Notes: a model not told the origin generated them from the letters alone. Shown: positions 1-8,435, numbered from the stretch's first letter. The stretch is 64,000 nucleotides of DNA from Peptoclostridium sp965368085 (GCA_965368085.1 CBDULP010000010.1:20869-84868); one strand, 5' to 3'. Translations and numbers: made by a program.

Positions 1-83
1 ACAGAGCGCTTTATTTCGACCAGGTCAAATATGGAATGTATGCGAGAATGGGTCTTATGGCAAAGCTTTTGGGGGTGAAGTAA
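1..83 (+). CDS. pyrB: Aspartate carbamoyltransferase catalytic chain, 3' end only
   Basis: The window opens inside this gene. Frame 3 gives the last 26 residues, ending RMGLMAKLLGVK before TAA at 81-83, which matches the C-terminal helix of ATCase catalytic subunits (ALYF...GMYARMxLL). The enzyme joins carbamoyl phosphate and aspartate in the second step of pyrimidine synthesis. The next gene, pyrI, starts one base after the stop and encodes the regulatory chain, which strongly supports the call. The active site lies outside the window, so only the tail and the context can be judged. Confidence 0.85.
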   Translation, partial: RALYFDQVKYGMYARMGLMAKLLGVK

Positions 84-84
84 T

Positions 85-513
85 ATGCTTACAGTAGAAG
101 GAATAAAAAACGGAATAGTAATAGACCACATAAAGGCTGGGAGGGGAATAGAGGTATTCAACCTGCTAAACCTTTCGGATGCGGACTTTCATGTGGCGCT
201 TATAATAAATGCCCAGAGCAAGAAAATGGGCAAGAAGGACATAATAAAGATAGAAAATGTAATAGACATAGACCTTGATCAGATTGGGCTTTTCGACCCT
301 CAGATAACAATAAATGTAATAGAAAATGAGAAACTTAGCAAAAAAATTCATTTGGAGCTTCCAAAGAGGGTAAAAAACACAATAAAGTGTATAAACCCGA
401 GATGCATAACTAGCGTTGAGGCATATGTTGAAAACGAATTCGAGCTCATAGACGAGGCAAAGGGCGAATACAAGTGCATATACTGCGATGACATATACAA
501 GATAGAAAAATAG
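85..513 (+). CDS. pyrI: Aspartate carbamoyltransferase regulatory chain
   Basis: This 142-residue protein has the usual PyrI length and layout. An N-terminal nucleotide-binding domain is followed by a C-terminal zinc domain with four cysteines at about 102, 107, 131 and 134 (CINPRC and CIYC). The zinc domain contacts the PyrB trimer, and the allosteric domain binds CTP/ATP in the class B holoenzyme. The start is one base after the pyrB stop, which indicates translational coupling. PyrI in a Firmicute is typical of Clostridia; Bacillus uses unregulated ATCase with PyrR control instead. Confidence 0.97.
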   Translation: MLTVEGIKNGIVIDHIKAGRGIEVFNLLNLSDADFHVALIINAQSKKMGKKDIIKIENVIDIDLDQIGLFDPQITINVIENEKLSKKIHLELPKRVKNTIKCINPRCITSVEAYVENEFELIDEAKGEYKCIYCDDIYKIEK

Positions 514-526
514 GAGGGGATTTGCT

Positions 527-1714
527 TTGGAACTTTTAATAAAAAATGCGAGAATAGTTGACCATTCGAATGACTTTATCGGATGCATATATATAAAGGA
601 AGGAAAGATCGAAAGCATATCCTCGGACATCAGTGTGGAGGGCTGCAGTGAGCTGGATGCAAATGGACTTACGGTAATGCCTTCATTTGTAGACCTTCAT
701 GCACACTTCAGAGAGCCGGGACTGACTTACAAGGAAGACATAGAAACGGGAAGCAGGGCTGCAGCAAGGGGCGGATATACGGCGGTTCACCTCATGGCCA
801 ACACAAGACCTGCATGCAGCGACATGGAGACTGTAAGGTATGTAAACGAAAAGGCAAATGAGATAGGGCTTGTTGATGCATACCAGTGCGTATCAATAAC
901 GAAAGATATGAAGGGCACCGACACAAGCCACATAGAGGAAATAACTGAACCGGCGAAGTGCATATCCGATGACGGATACGGTGTTATGGACGGCTCGCTC
1001 ATGATAGACGCAATGGCAAAGGCGAAGAGAAAAGGGCTAATAGTAATGTCGCATGCCGAGGACCACGGAGTATCAAAGGCAAACAGCAGGCTTTCTGAAA
1101 ATGTAATGACATGGAGAGACATTGAAATAGCAAGACTTACAGGTGCGCATCTTCATCTTTGCCATGTAAGCACCAAAGAGGCCATGGATTATATAATACA
1201 TGCAAAGAACATGGGAATTGACGTGACTTGCGAGGTTACACCTCATCACATATTTGCGACAAACGACACGGAGTACAAGGTGCATCCACCGCTTAGGGAA
1301 AAGACCGATGTGGACTGTTTAATAGAATGCATAAAAAACGGGTATGTGGATGCAATAGCTACAGACCACGCGCCTCATACGGAAGAGGACAAGAAAAACG
1401 GCTCGCCTGGCATATCGGGAATAGAAACATCATTTTCAATATGCTACACAAGCCTTGTAAAGAGCGGAAAAATAGAGCTTTCCAAGCTTTCGCAGATAAT
1501 GTCCAAAAATCCAGCCGACATACTGGGCATAAAAAAGGGGAGAATAAGCGTGGGATACGATGCAGACCTTGTGCTTGTGGACACTGACGCAAGCTACATC
1601 ATAGACCCGGATGAATTCGAGTCTAAGGGCAAGAACACTCCTTTTGCGGGAAGGCTTGTAAGCGGGGAGATAGTAAGAACCATAAAGGGCGGAAAGACAG
1701 TATACAAAAAATAG
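527..1714 (+). CDS. pyrC: Dihydroorotase, class I
   Basis: The 395-residue amidohydrolase cyclises carbamoyl aspartate to dihydroorotate. The zinc-binding motif DLHAHFREPG is at about residues 56-65 (H58, H60). Further metal-site elements are MSHAEDH, LCHVST and the C-terminal TDHAPHT. The start is TTG at 527, placed by an AGGAGGGG Shine-Dalgarno that overlaps the end of pyrI. All the expected ligands are present and the length is normal for class I enzymes, so it should be active. Confidence 0.97.
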   Translation: MELLIKNARIVDHSNDFIGCIYIKEGKIESISSDISVEGCSELDANGLTVMPSFVDLHAHFREPGLTYKEDIETGSRAAARGGYTAVHLMANTRPACSDMETVRYVNEKANEIGLVDAYQCVSITKDMKGTDTSHIEEITEPAKCISDDGYGVMDGSLMIDAMAKAKRKGLIVMSHAEDHGVSKANSRLSENVMTWRDIEIARLTGAHLHLCHVSTKEAMDYIIHAKNMGIDVTCEVTPHHIFATNDTEYKVHPPLREKTDVDCLIECIKNGYVDAIATDHAPHTEEDKKNGSPGISGIETSFSICYTSLVKSGKIELSKLSQIMSKNPADILGIKKGRISVGYDADLVLVDTDASYIIDPDEFESKGKNTPFAGRLVSGEIVRTIKGGKTVYKK

Positions 1715-1731
1715 ACCAGGGGTGAAATCAC

Positions 1732-2586
1732 ATGATAATAGATAGACTTTATGAAAAGGTTCAGCAAAATGGAAACTCGTGCGTAGGGCTTGACACTGAT
1801 TTGGACTACATTCCAGGCTGGCTCAAGGAAAAATGTCAGAGCGTGGAAGAGTCGCTGTTTGAATTTAACAGGATGATAATAGATGCAACAGAAGATCTGG
1901 CGTCTTGCTACAAGCTTCAGATTGCATATTACGAGTCATACGGGCTGAAAGGGCTTATGGCATACAAGAGAACTCTTGAGTACGTTAAAAGCAAGGGAGC
2001 CATATCAATAGGCGATATCAAAAGGGGAGACATAGCGAAGACTGCACAGATGTACGCGAAGGCCCACTTTGAAGGGGACTTCGAAAGTGATTTCATAACT
2101 CTAAATCCATACATGGGAATGGACAGCATAGAGCCATACATGGACTACATGAAAAACAAGAACAAGGGTGCGTTTGTACTCCTTAGAACTTCAAATCCAG
2201 GAGCGAAGGATATAGAGTATATAAGGACTGAAAGTGGAAACCACGTATACGACGAAGTGGGCGCCCAGATAGAAAAACTTGGAGCACAGGTAATGGGAGA
2301 CTGTGGATACAGCAGCCTTGGAGCGGTTGTAGGATGCACGCACGTAGATGAGGGAGAAAAGATAAGGTCACAGTTTGCAAAGACATACTTCCTGATACCT
2401 GGATACGGAGCCCAGGGAGGAAAAGGAGACGACGTAAAGGTTTACCTTAAAAATGGAAACGGAGGAGTTGTAAACTCTTCAAGAGGAATACTCCTTGCAT
2501 ACAAGAAGGTAGAAGGCGGAGAAAAGAGATTCGACGAGTGTGCAAGAGCGGAAGTAGAGAGAATGAACGGCGACTTCAGGGGGTAG
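1732..2586 (+). CDS. pyrF: Orotidine-5'-phosphate decarboxylase, type 2
   Basis: This 284-residue TIM barrel decarboxylates OMP to UMP, the last step of the pathway. The catalytic D-x-K-R-x-D tetrad region is seen as GDIKRGDI at about residues 94-101, with a supporting lysine in YKLQ at about 61. At this length it belongs to the longer 'type 2' group common in Clostridia, Actinobacteria and Myxococcus rather than the roughly 230-residue Bacillus type. ATG at 1732 follows a GGGGTGA ribosome site. The pyrK start is 3 bases after its stop. Confidence 0.96.
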   Translation: MIIDRLYEKVQQNGNSCVGLDTDLDYIPGWLKEKCQSVEESLFEFNRMIIDATEDLASCYKLQIAYYESYGLKGLMAYKRTLEYVKSKGAISIGDIKRGDIAKTAQMYAKAHFEGDFESDFITLNPYMGMDSIEPYMDYMKNKNKGAFVLLRTSNPGAKDIEYIRTESGNHVYDEVGAQIEKLGAQVMGDCGYSSLGAVVGCTHVDEGEKIRSQFAKTYFLIPGYGAQGGKGDDVKVYLKNGNGGVVNSSRGILLAYKKVEGGEKRFDECARAEVERMNGDFRG

Positions 2587-2589
2587 ATT

Positions 2590-3336
2590 ATGAATTCAAA
2601 ATATATAGAAACTGTAGTGTTTGAAAACGAGAAGATAAACGAGTGCGTATATAAAATAAGCATACAGGGGGATTTTGAGGCGAAGCCCGGACAGTTCTAC
2701 ATGCTAAGGGCGTGGGACGAGGAGCCTGTACTTTCAAGACCCATAAGCATAAATGACATAGAAGGCGGCAAGATATCATTCCTTTTCCAGACGGTGGGAA
2801 GGGGAACTAAGATACTTTCAAAACTTAAAGGCGGGGACGAAATAAAGATAATGGGGCCGCTCGGAAACGGATTTGACATAGACAAGGTAACGGGAAAGGT
2901 TGCAATGCTTTCTGGAGGAATGGGAATAGCTCCTCTAAACTACTTCTACAGAAGTGTTATGGACAAGGAAATAGATTTTTACGCGGGATTCAGAACTGCC
3001 CCATATGGAATGGAGCTTGTAAACGAGCACTGCAATAACGTAACTATTGCTACCGAGGACGGAAGCGTAGGAAAGACGGGATACATCATAGACCATTTCG
3101 AACCAAGAGACTATGATGTTGTGTTTTGCTGTGGGCCTGAAAAGATGATGGCGCTGGTTATAAGAAAATGCGAAGAGGCAGGGACTCCGGTGTACGTTTC
3201 AATGGAAAAGAAAATGGCATGCGGAATAGGAGCCTGCCTTGTGTGCACGTGCAAGACCAAGGACGGGAACAAGAGAAGCTGCAAGGACGGACCAGTATTT
3301 TTAGGAAGCGAGTTGATAATAAATGATGAATGTTAA
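2590..3336 (+). CDS. pyrK: Dihydroorotate dehydrogenase B, electron-transfer subunit
   Basis: The 248-residue iron-sulfur flavoprotein passes electrons from the FMN of PyrD to NAD+. It has a ferredoxin-reductase fold. The FAD-binding RPIS motif is at about residue 50, a nucleotide-binding GGMGIAPL at about 109-116, and a C-terminal [2Fe-2S] ligand set C211, C216, C219 and C231. The last 14 bases overlap pyrD in another frame, as expected for a coupled heterotetramer. Its presence makes the dehydrogenase the class 1B, NAD-linked type suited to an anaerobe. Confidence 0.97.
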   Translation: MNSKYIETVVFENEKINECVYKISIQGDFEAKPGQFYMLRAWDEEPVLSRPISINDIEGGKISFLFQTVGRGTKILSKLKGGDEIKIMGPLGNGFDIDKVTGKVAMLSGGMGIAPLNYFYRSVMDKEIDFYAGFRTAPYGMELVNEHCNNVTIATEDGSVGKTGYIIDHFEPRDYDVVFCCGPEKMMALVIRKCEEAGTPVYVSMEKKMACGIGACLVCTCKTKDGNKRSCKDGPVFLGSELIINDEC

Positions 3337-4219
3337 TATATGCTCGGTAGAGCTTAAAAATCCTGTAATAGCAGCATCGGGAACATTTGGATTCGGGCAG
3401 GAATATGCGGACTATTTCGATGTTTCAAGGCTTGGAGGAATATCGTCAAAGGGACTTACATTTATTCCGAAACAGGGCAACGACTGGGAGAGAATGCACG
3501 AGGTAAAGGGCGGCATGATGAACAGCGTAGGCCTTCAAAACCCAGGCGTGGAGGAGTTCATAAAAAGCGAGCTTGAAAGCATGAGAAACACGGGAACTGC
3601 AGTAATCGCAAACCTTGGCGGCTCTACTGTAGAGGATTATATAAAGGGTGTAAAGCTTTTAGACAATGCAGACGTGGACATAATAGAGCTAAACATATCA
3701 TGTCCTAACGTAAAAGAAGGCGGAATGGCATTTGGAATAAAGTCATGCGTCGCACACGACGTGGTAAAGCAGGTAAGGGCGGCTGTAAAAAAGCCACTTA
3801 TGGTAAAGCTTTCGCCTAATGCACAAGACATAGTGGAAATGGCGCTTGCGTGCGAAGAGGCAGGAGCCGATTCGATTTCGCTTGTGAACACATTCAAGGG
3901 AATGGCGATAGACATAAGATCTAAAAAGCCTGTTTTCAAGAACCTGTTTGCAGGGGTTTCGGGACCGGCAATAAAGCCTATGGCGCTTAGAATGGTGTAC
4001 GAGGTATCCAAGGCTGTAAAGGTCCCAGTAGTGGGAATGGGCGGAATATCTTCCGCAGAGGACGCAATAGAGTTTATAATGGCGGGAGCGCATGCGATTC
4101 AAGTCGGAACTGCAAACTTCATAAAGCCTGACATATGCATAGACATAATAGACGGAATAGAAAGCTTCATGAAGCAAGAGGGAATAAAGAGCATTGAGGA
4201 CATGAGAGGTATAATATAG
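3323..4219 (+). CDS. pyrD: Dihydroorotate dehydrogenase B, catalytic subunit
   Basis: The 298-residue FMN TIM barrel oxidises dihydroorotate to orotate. The class 1 active-site loop NISCPN carries the catalytic base C127, where class 2 membrane enzymes have serine. The C-terminal phosphate-binding stretch GMGGI...AGAHAIQVGT is intact. The start overlaps pyrK by 14 bases, and two ATGs in tandem leave a one-residue doubt. A gap of about 70 A/T-rich bases separates it from pyrE, with no obvious terminator. Confidence 0.97.
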   Translation: MMNVNICSVELKNPVIAASGTFGFGQEYADYFDVSRLGGISSKGLTFIPKQGNDWERMHEVKGGMMNSVGLQNPGVEEFIKSELESMRNTGTAVIANLGGSTVEDYIKGVKLLDNADVDIIELNISCPNVKEGGMAFGIKSCVAHDVVKQVRAAVKKPLMVKLSPNAQDIVEMALACEEAGADSISLVNTFKGMAIDIRSKKPVFKNLFAGVSGPAIKPMALRMVYEVSKAVKVPVVGMGGISSAEDAIEFIMAGAHAIQVGTANFIKPDICIDIIDGIESFMKQEGIKSIEDMRGII

Positions 4220-4295
4220 ATAAATAATTAAAGACAATACTTATTAAATAGAGCCCATAAGAGGGCGAAAAAATTAAATTTAAGGAGAGATGGAT

Positions 4296-4874
4296 ATGGA
4301 AAACAAGGATATGATAATAGAGGAACTAAAGGCATCAGAGGCACTTTTGGAGGGACACTTCCTGCTTTCTTCGGGAAAACACAGCAACAGATACTGCCAG
4401 TGTGCAAAGCTTCTTCAGTATCCTCAAAGGGCGGAAAAGGTCGTAGGAGTACTTGCCAAGAAACTTGAAGAAGTTGAATTCGACATCGTTGTAGGACCTG
4501 CAATGGGAGGAATAGTTGTGGCATATGAGCTTGCAAGACAGCTTAAAAAGCCTGGAATATTCTCTGAAAGAGTAGACGGAGAGATGACATTCAAAAGAGG
4601 ATTCGAAATCAAGAAGGGCCAGAAGGTTATAATATCTGAAGACGTAATAACAACTGGAAAGTCGTCTCTTGAAGTTGCAAAGCTTATAGAGGAGCTTGGA
4701 GGAGAAGTTGTGGGAATGTGCTGCATAGTTGACAGAAGATCTGAAAGCGTTCAGCTTCCATACCCTGTATACGGAGCGATAAAGCTTGACTTTGAAATAT
4801 ACGAAAAGGACAATTGCCCTATGTGTGATCAGGGAATCGAATATGTAAAGCCGGGAAGCAGAAATATAAAATAA
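4296..4874 (+). CDS. pyrE: Orotate phosphoribosyltransferase
   Basis: This 192-residue type I phosphoribosyltransferase converts orotate and PRPP to OMP. The PRPP-binding signature VIISEDVITTGKSS lies in the C-terminal half, and the N-terminal part (FLLSSGKHSNRYCQ) is the orotate-binding loop of the longer PyrE group. ATG 4296 is preferred over the in-frame ATG 4290, because AGGAGAG at 4283-4289 sits 6 bases from the former and directly against the latter. It is the last gene of the pyr operon and is followed by a strong terminator. Confidence 0.95.
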   Translation: MENKDMIIEELKASEALLEGHFLLSSGKHSNRYCQCAKLLQYPQRAEKVVGVLAKKLEEVEFDIVVGPAMGGIVVAYELARQLKKPGIFSERVDGEMTFKRGFEIKKGQKVIISEDVITTGKSSLEVAKLIEELGGEVVGMCCIVDRRSESVQLPYPVYGAIKLDFEIYEKDNCPMCDQGIEYVKPGSRNIK

Positions 4875-4882
4875 TATAAAAC

Positions 4883-4938
4883 AAAAAAGTGAAAGGCAGT
4901 CGATTATTTATAAATAATCGACTGCCTTTCACTTTTTT
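4883..4938 (+). terminator. Perfect palindromic terminator after the pyr operon
   Basis: Bases 4883-4910 are exactly complementary to 4911-4938: a 28-bp uninterrupted inverted repeat with AAAAAAGTGAAAGG on the left and TTTTTT plus more A/T on the right. It starts 8 bases after the pyrE stop. Because both arms end in A or T runs it can work in either direction. The right arm also holds the stop codon of the small minus-strand relic at 4929-5069. Confidence 0.9.
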
Positions 4939-5069
4939 AATTTTTCTAAAAAACTATTGAATCCAGCCTTTAGATCCGTGCCTTTAAACCCTTCAAAGTC
5001 AATTATCACACCGTCAAAGGATCTCCCTTTGCCGTCTTTTTCAGTTTTATTAACTTGATCAACAATCAT
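4929..5069 (-). pseudogene. Relic of a GH18-type glycosyl hydrolase domain
   Basis: The minus strand from ATG 5069 to TGA 4929 reads 46 residues, including RSFDGVIIDFEGFKG and AGFNSFLEKLKK. This matches the active-site strand of glycoside hydrolase family 18 (FDGxxxDxE, general acid glutamate present) as found in clostridial spore-cortex and cell-wall GH18 proteins, plus the following helix. Nothing else of the domain (normally about 300 residues) remains. An in-frame stop lies directly before the ATG, and no Shine-Dalgarno is seen. It is best read as a decayed gene fragment cut by the pyr terminator. A translated micro-protein is less likely. Confidence 0.55.
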
Positions 5070-5130
5070 TTAAGCTATATTAGCTTTTAATTATATATTC
5101 AAACTTTATTCTGACAATTTATTCCGTAAT

Positions 5131-5158
5131 AAAAAAGAAAAGACCATTCGGCCTTTTC
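5131..5158 (-). terminator. Terminator of the antiporter gene
   Basis: On the minus strand a 9-bp stem (5150-5158 with 5137-5145) closes a 4-base loop and runs into TTTTTTATTA. One pair is G.U on the minus-strand RNA but A/C on the plus strand, so the hairpin works properly only for minus-strand transcripts. It lies about 120 bases after the antiporter stop. Confidence 0.75.
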
Positions 5159-5275
5159 AAACTGTTGACATTATAATTATAAAAAGATTTTGTGTAATTT
5201 AAAGGTATTCTTTCATTTATTATAGCAAAATAAAAGTATCAATTAAAAGTATAAAGATTCAACTAGAATAGCATA

Positions 5276-6553
5276 TTAAATTATCTGTTTTAGATCCTTG
5301 TTCATATCAGGTTGTGCCGTTAATGGTTCTTCAAGCAGGCCGAGCTTCTTAGCAAGCAGTTTTGAAGTGCTTGCCTGAACTACAAGGGTTATAAGTATTG
5401 TCATGAATGCCACAGACGATATTATTTCGCTGTGAGCTATTTTCATTGACACAACCATTCCTGAAAGGGCGGCTGGTATTACGCCTGTCTCCCTCACCCA
5501 CATCAAAAAGAGTATCTCCTTAAGTTCCCACTTTGCGCCCCTGTCTGGAAGTGTGCAAAGTATTACAACTAGAGGTCGGAATATAAACATAAGCATTAAG
5601 ACCATAACTAGCGACTGCTTCCAGTAACTTGAAAGAGCCAAAAAGTCAACGTGGGTTCCAAGCATTATGAATATGCCCATTCTCATGAGTGTTGAAAGTG
5701 TCTCCCTCACATGGGTCTGAACAAGAGATGAGCTTTGGGGAACACATATTCCAAAAGTGGATTTGTTTCCGCAAAGCAGACCCGTTATAAATGTAGCCAT
5801 GTATCCGCTTCCATGAACTTTTTCTGCAAGAACATATGAAAGTATTACTGCAAATATTGACACAAGAGGAGCGTAGTCGCGAAGTATGCCGCATTTTTTG
5901 TCGGATATGAAAAACGAAAGTGTTATTCCAACAAATGCTCCAACGGCTATTCCGCCGCCTATCATTGATGCAAGTTCACGCATGTTGGAAGCTACTGAAA
6001 AACCTCCGCTTTGTATTGCAGCGAGTAGAGAAAATACAAGTATTGCTCCTGCGGCGTCGTTAAACGCGGATTCGCTTATTACGGTCTGTTTCACTTTCTC
6101 CCTGAGGGTTATGGATTTGAATACTGGAACAAGTGTTGCTGGATCCGTGGACGCTATTACAGCTCCTAGAAGGAGCGCGTATTTCATGTCAATGTGAAAA
6201 ATTTTAACCGCAGCAAATCCCGCAAGAACCGACGAAATTGCAACGCCAACTGTGGCCAAAAGCCCCACTGTGAGTTTCACGTTGTTTAGCACTTTGAGTC
6301 TGATCTCTCGGCCGCCGTCATAGAGTATGAATGCAGATCCGAATGTGAGAAGCAACTGGTTTCCTATGGGTGATACATCAGAACCTACAAGGTTTAAAAA
6401 GTAGGGGCCTATTAATATGCCTCCTATTAGAAACATTACAACGTCAGGAAGCTTTAAAATTCCGCTTAGTTTTCCGAATATCATACCTGTTATCAAAATT
6501 ACTGCAAATAGAGAAAGTATACTGTCTGTTGAAATGATAAGTGAATTTTCCAT
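5276..6553 (-). CDS. Cation:proton antiporter, CPA1 family
   Basis: The 425-residue polytopic membrane protein has about 12 hydrophobic segments. It probably exchanges Na+ (or K+) for H+ across the cell membrane for pH and salt balance. The CPA1 core is visible: ASTDPATLVPVF in the first unwound helix, and ESAFNDA, the Asn-Asp ion-binding pair of electroneutral exchangers. Translation from MENSLII at 6553 is supported by GGGGG 7 bases upstream; an upstream ATG would add 17 residues without a ribosome site. The C terminus is short, with no TrkA-type regulatory domain. The ion specificity cannot be read from the sequence. Confidence 0.85.
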   Translation of the reverse strand: MENSLIISTDSILSLFAVILITGMIFGKLSGILKLPDVVMFLIGGILIGPYFLNLVGSDVSPIGNQLLLTFGSAFILYDGGREIRLKVLNNVKLTVGLLATVGVAISSVLAGFAAVKIFHIDMKYALLLGAVIASTDPATLVPVFKSITLREKVKQTVISESAFNDAAGAILVFSLLAAIQSGGFSVASNMRELASMIGGGIAVGAFVGITLSFFISDKKCGILRDYAPLVSIFAVILSYVLAEKVHGSGYMATFITGLLCGNKSTFGICVPQSSSLVQTHVRETLSTLMRMGIFIMLGTHVDFLALSSYWKQSLVMVLMLMFIFRPLVVILCTLPDRGAKWELKEILFLMWVRETGVIPAALSGMVVSMKIAHSEIISSVAFMTILITLVVQASTSKLLAKKLGLLEEPLTAQPDMNKDLKQII

Positions 6554-6628
6554 TATTATACCCCCAAGAAATATCTGTTTTACTAATTGTCGAATTTTAA
6601 ACAAAATAGTAGAGAATCGGTAAAACCC

Positions 6629-6660
6629 AATATAGATGGGACGACTGTCCCATCTATATT
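6629..6660. repeat. 14-bp inverted repeat in the antiporter 5' leader
   Basis: Bases 6629-6642 (AATATAGATGGGAC) are perfectly repeated in reverse complement at 6647-6660, around GACT. Neither side has a T run, so it is not a normal terminator. It lies between the putative antiporter -10 (6687-6692) and its start codon. It could be an operator or a leader-RNA hairpin. Confidence 0.7.
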
Positions 6661-6686
6661 TGAACGTGTTTAAGTGTAATGTACAT

Positions 6687-6692
6687 ATTATA
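6687..6692 (-). promoter_or_regulatory. Putative -10 box for the antiporter
   Basis: The minus strand reads TATAAT here, about 135 bases upstream of the antiporter start. The -35 is poor (TTTCAT at 17-base spacing). It is the best sigma-A candidate in the interval 6554-6841, which otherwise holds only the inverted repeat and A/T-rich sequence. Confidence 0.35.
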
Positions 6693-6841
6693 ATACTTAA
6701 GGTAGAAATATGAAAATCTCAAAAAAGGTCAAAAAAGATTGAAAATGACTAAAAAAGACAGTTTGATCTGTTTATAAAACTCATACTTACAGTAGAGTTT
6801 AAATTTTATGCATATGGTCAAATATCTACAAAAAATAAAAA

Positions 6842-6866
6842 AATCCGGAGAAACATAATCCGGATT
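6842..6866 (-). terminator. Terminator after nadK-yfcE
   Basis: An 8-bp stem, AATCCGGA with TCCGGATT, has a 9-base loop and is followed on the minus strand by TTTTTTTATTTTT. It lies 19 bases after the phosphodiesterase stop codon. Confidence 0.85.
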
Positions 6867-6884
6867 CAATTTAAATTTACTATT

Positions 6885-7427
6885 TTATATGTTTAATGTT
6901 TCGAGCGTATCACCGGTTGAGATGTCTATAAGGCGTACAGCTTTATTCTCTATTACAGCGGCCGAATGGCTGCCGTCCTTTGGAAGGGAAGTGCTGCCTG
7001 GATTCAATACTATAAGGGAGTCAGACTTGTAAAGTTCTTTTATGTGGGAGTGTCCGAATATGAACATATTCGCGCCCATTTTCTTTGCGTACTCTATAGT
7101 GCTTTCTACTGGCTCCTTGTAGCCGTGGCAAACCATTATCTTGAGATTTCCGATGTTTACAAACGCATATGGAGACTGTATGGGGTGGTTTATTACCATC
7201 TGGTCCACGTCGCTGTCGCAGTTTCCGCTTGCAAATATTATATTGCCTAAGCTGTTTATCTTCTCAGCCAGGTCCTTTGGGCAGTACCCGTCGGGTAGAT
7301 GGTTTCTTGGCCCGTGATATAAAACGTCGCCTGCATGCAGTATATAATCGCATTTTCCAATGCATTTAAGTGCTCTTTCAAAATATTCCAAACTTCCATG
7401 CGTATCGCTTATTACGCCTATCCTCAT
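6885..7427 (-). CDS. yfcE: Phosphodiesterase, YfcE/MJ0936 metallophosphatase family
   Basis: The 180-residue calcineurin-like phosphoesterase has the full dinuclear metal set: DTHG near the N terminus, HAGDVLYHG, SGNCD, CHGY and the C-terminal GHSHIKE. YfcE enzymes hydrolyse phosphodiesters with Mn2+ in the cytoplasm; the natural substrate is not settled. The start MRIGVISDTHG at 7427 has GGAGG 8 bases upstream, so an ATG 24 codons earlier is rejected. It follows nadK by about 41 bases on the same strand, so the two are probably co-transcribed. Confidence 0.93.
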   Translation of the reverse strand: MRIGVISDTHGSLEYFERALKCIGKCDYILHAGDVLYHGPRNHLPDGYCPKDLAEKINSLGNIIFASGNCDSDVDQMVINHPIQSPYAFVNIGNLKIMVCHGYKEPVESTIEYAKKMGANMFIFGHSHIKELYKSDSLIVLNPGSTSLPKDGSHSAAVIENKAVRLIDISTGDTLETLNI

Positions 7428-7468
7428 GTCAAATACCTCCAAATTGTTGTGTTTGTTAATGTTCCTAA

Positions 7469-8269
7469 TTAAAGAAATTTTTCGGTCACCTTTGACCAAA
7501 ATTCATAGTCCTTGAGTCTTAAGAGTTTTATGCACGTCTCCGATGTAGACAGGGATATTTTTTCAATATTCGGATATTTATATTCAAGCCCATCTGACAC
7601 TATTAGGAGCGAGTTTTCAAACTTGTCTTCGGGATATACATCTATCACGGCATTTGCAGGAAGTATTATGCTGGATGTGAAAGACCTGTATGCTGTGGTA
7701 TTTATAGGTGAAAGCGGAGTTATTTGTATGAGATTTATGCTTGGATCGACTATGCTGCCTCCTGCTGAATAATTATATGCAGTTGATCCGCTCGGAGTCG
7801 ATATTATTATTCCGTCGCCGCTGAATGATTCAATCAGATTTCCGTTTACAGATATCTTAAGGTGGACAGTTCTGGATTTGTCGCTTTTTATGACTATCTC
7901 GTTTATGCCCATGGTTTTTATGAGATTAGAATCCGTGGATATATATGCATCAAGAGGGCATATGTTTTGAATGAAATAGTCGGATCTCATATAAGCCTCT
8001 ATGAAATCTTCTATTTCGTGGGGATGAACCTCCTGGAAAAACCCGAGATGGCCTGTGTTGATGCCCACTATAGGAATTTGCGGGAAATTATGCCTGTGGA
8101 GGGTATTCAAAAAAGAACCATCGCCTCCAACGCATATTGTCAGTTCGGCATCATGGCTGAACTCTTCCGAGACGCTAAGCCCGAAAGATTCCAATGTATT
8201 TTTAATTGTAGGCACTATTTCCTGAGAAAAAGGATGTTTGTTTGCGGTTATATTGACCAATCTTTTCAT
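7469..8269 (-). CDS. nadK: NAD kinase
   Basis: The 266-residue enzyme phosphorylates NAD to NADP. The ATP/NAD site GGDGSFL is at about residues 48-54, NTGHLGF at about 71-77, and the family block STPSGSTAYNYSAGG lies in the middle. The length is normal. The start ATG at 8269 follows AAGGAG. It is divergent from rluD across a 264-bp gap. With nadE at 12217 this window carries the last two steps of NADP formation. Confidence 0.96.
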   Translation of the reverse strand: MKRLVNITANKHPFSQEIVPTIKNTLESFGLSVSEEFSHDAELTICVGGDGSFLNTLHRHNFPQIPIVGINTGHLGFFQEVHPHEIEDFIEAYMRSDYFIQNICPLDAYISTDSNLIKTMGINEIVIKSDKSRTVHLKISVNGNLIESFSGDGIIISTPSGSTAYNYSAGGSIVDPSINLIQITPLSPINTTAYRSFTSSIILPANAVIDVYPEDKFENSLLIVSDGLEYKYPNIEKISLSTSETCIKLLRLKDYEFWSKVTEKFL

Positions 8270-8297
8270 TACAGAATTCTCCTTTAAAACGTTAATA

Positions 8298-8310
8298 GGT
8301 ATTTAATACC
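8298..8310. repeat. Short palindrome GGTATTTAATACC upstream of nadK
   Basis: The 13-base perfect palindrome lies 29 bases before the nadK start. The same hexamer recurs as AATACC at 8464-8469 and GGTATT at 8487-8492 upstream of rluD, so the divergent region has one tight and one spaced inverted pair. A shared operator is possible, but chance cannot be excluded in A/T-rich DNA. Confidence 0.4.
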
Positions 8311-8435
8311 CATTAAGACATTATAACATAAATATTCAGGTGAAATAATAAAACTCTATATGTGTATACTGGATATTTTAAAAAAATTATTGCAAAAATC
8401 ACATAGGGGTAGGGCTTACATACAAGGCTCTGTGA

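Noticed and set aside
3743..4237. Minus-strand 164-codon open frame opposite pyrD
   Set aside because: It lies wholly antisense to a clear pyrD, is rich in Tyr, Arg, His and Cys as shadow frames of this genome are, and has no ribosome site or family resemblance.
5165..5170. TTGACA on the + strand downstream of the pyr operon
   Set aside because: No -10 at suitable spacing and no plus-strand gene downstream before 8534.
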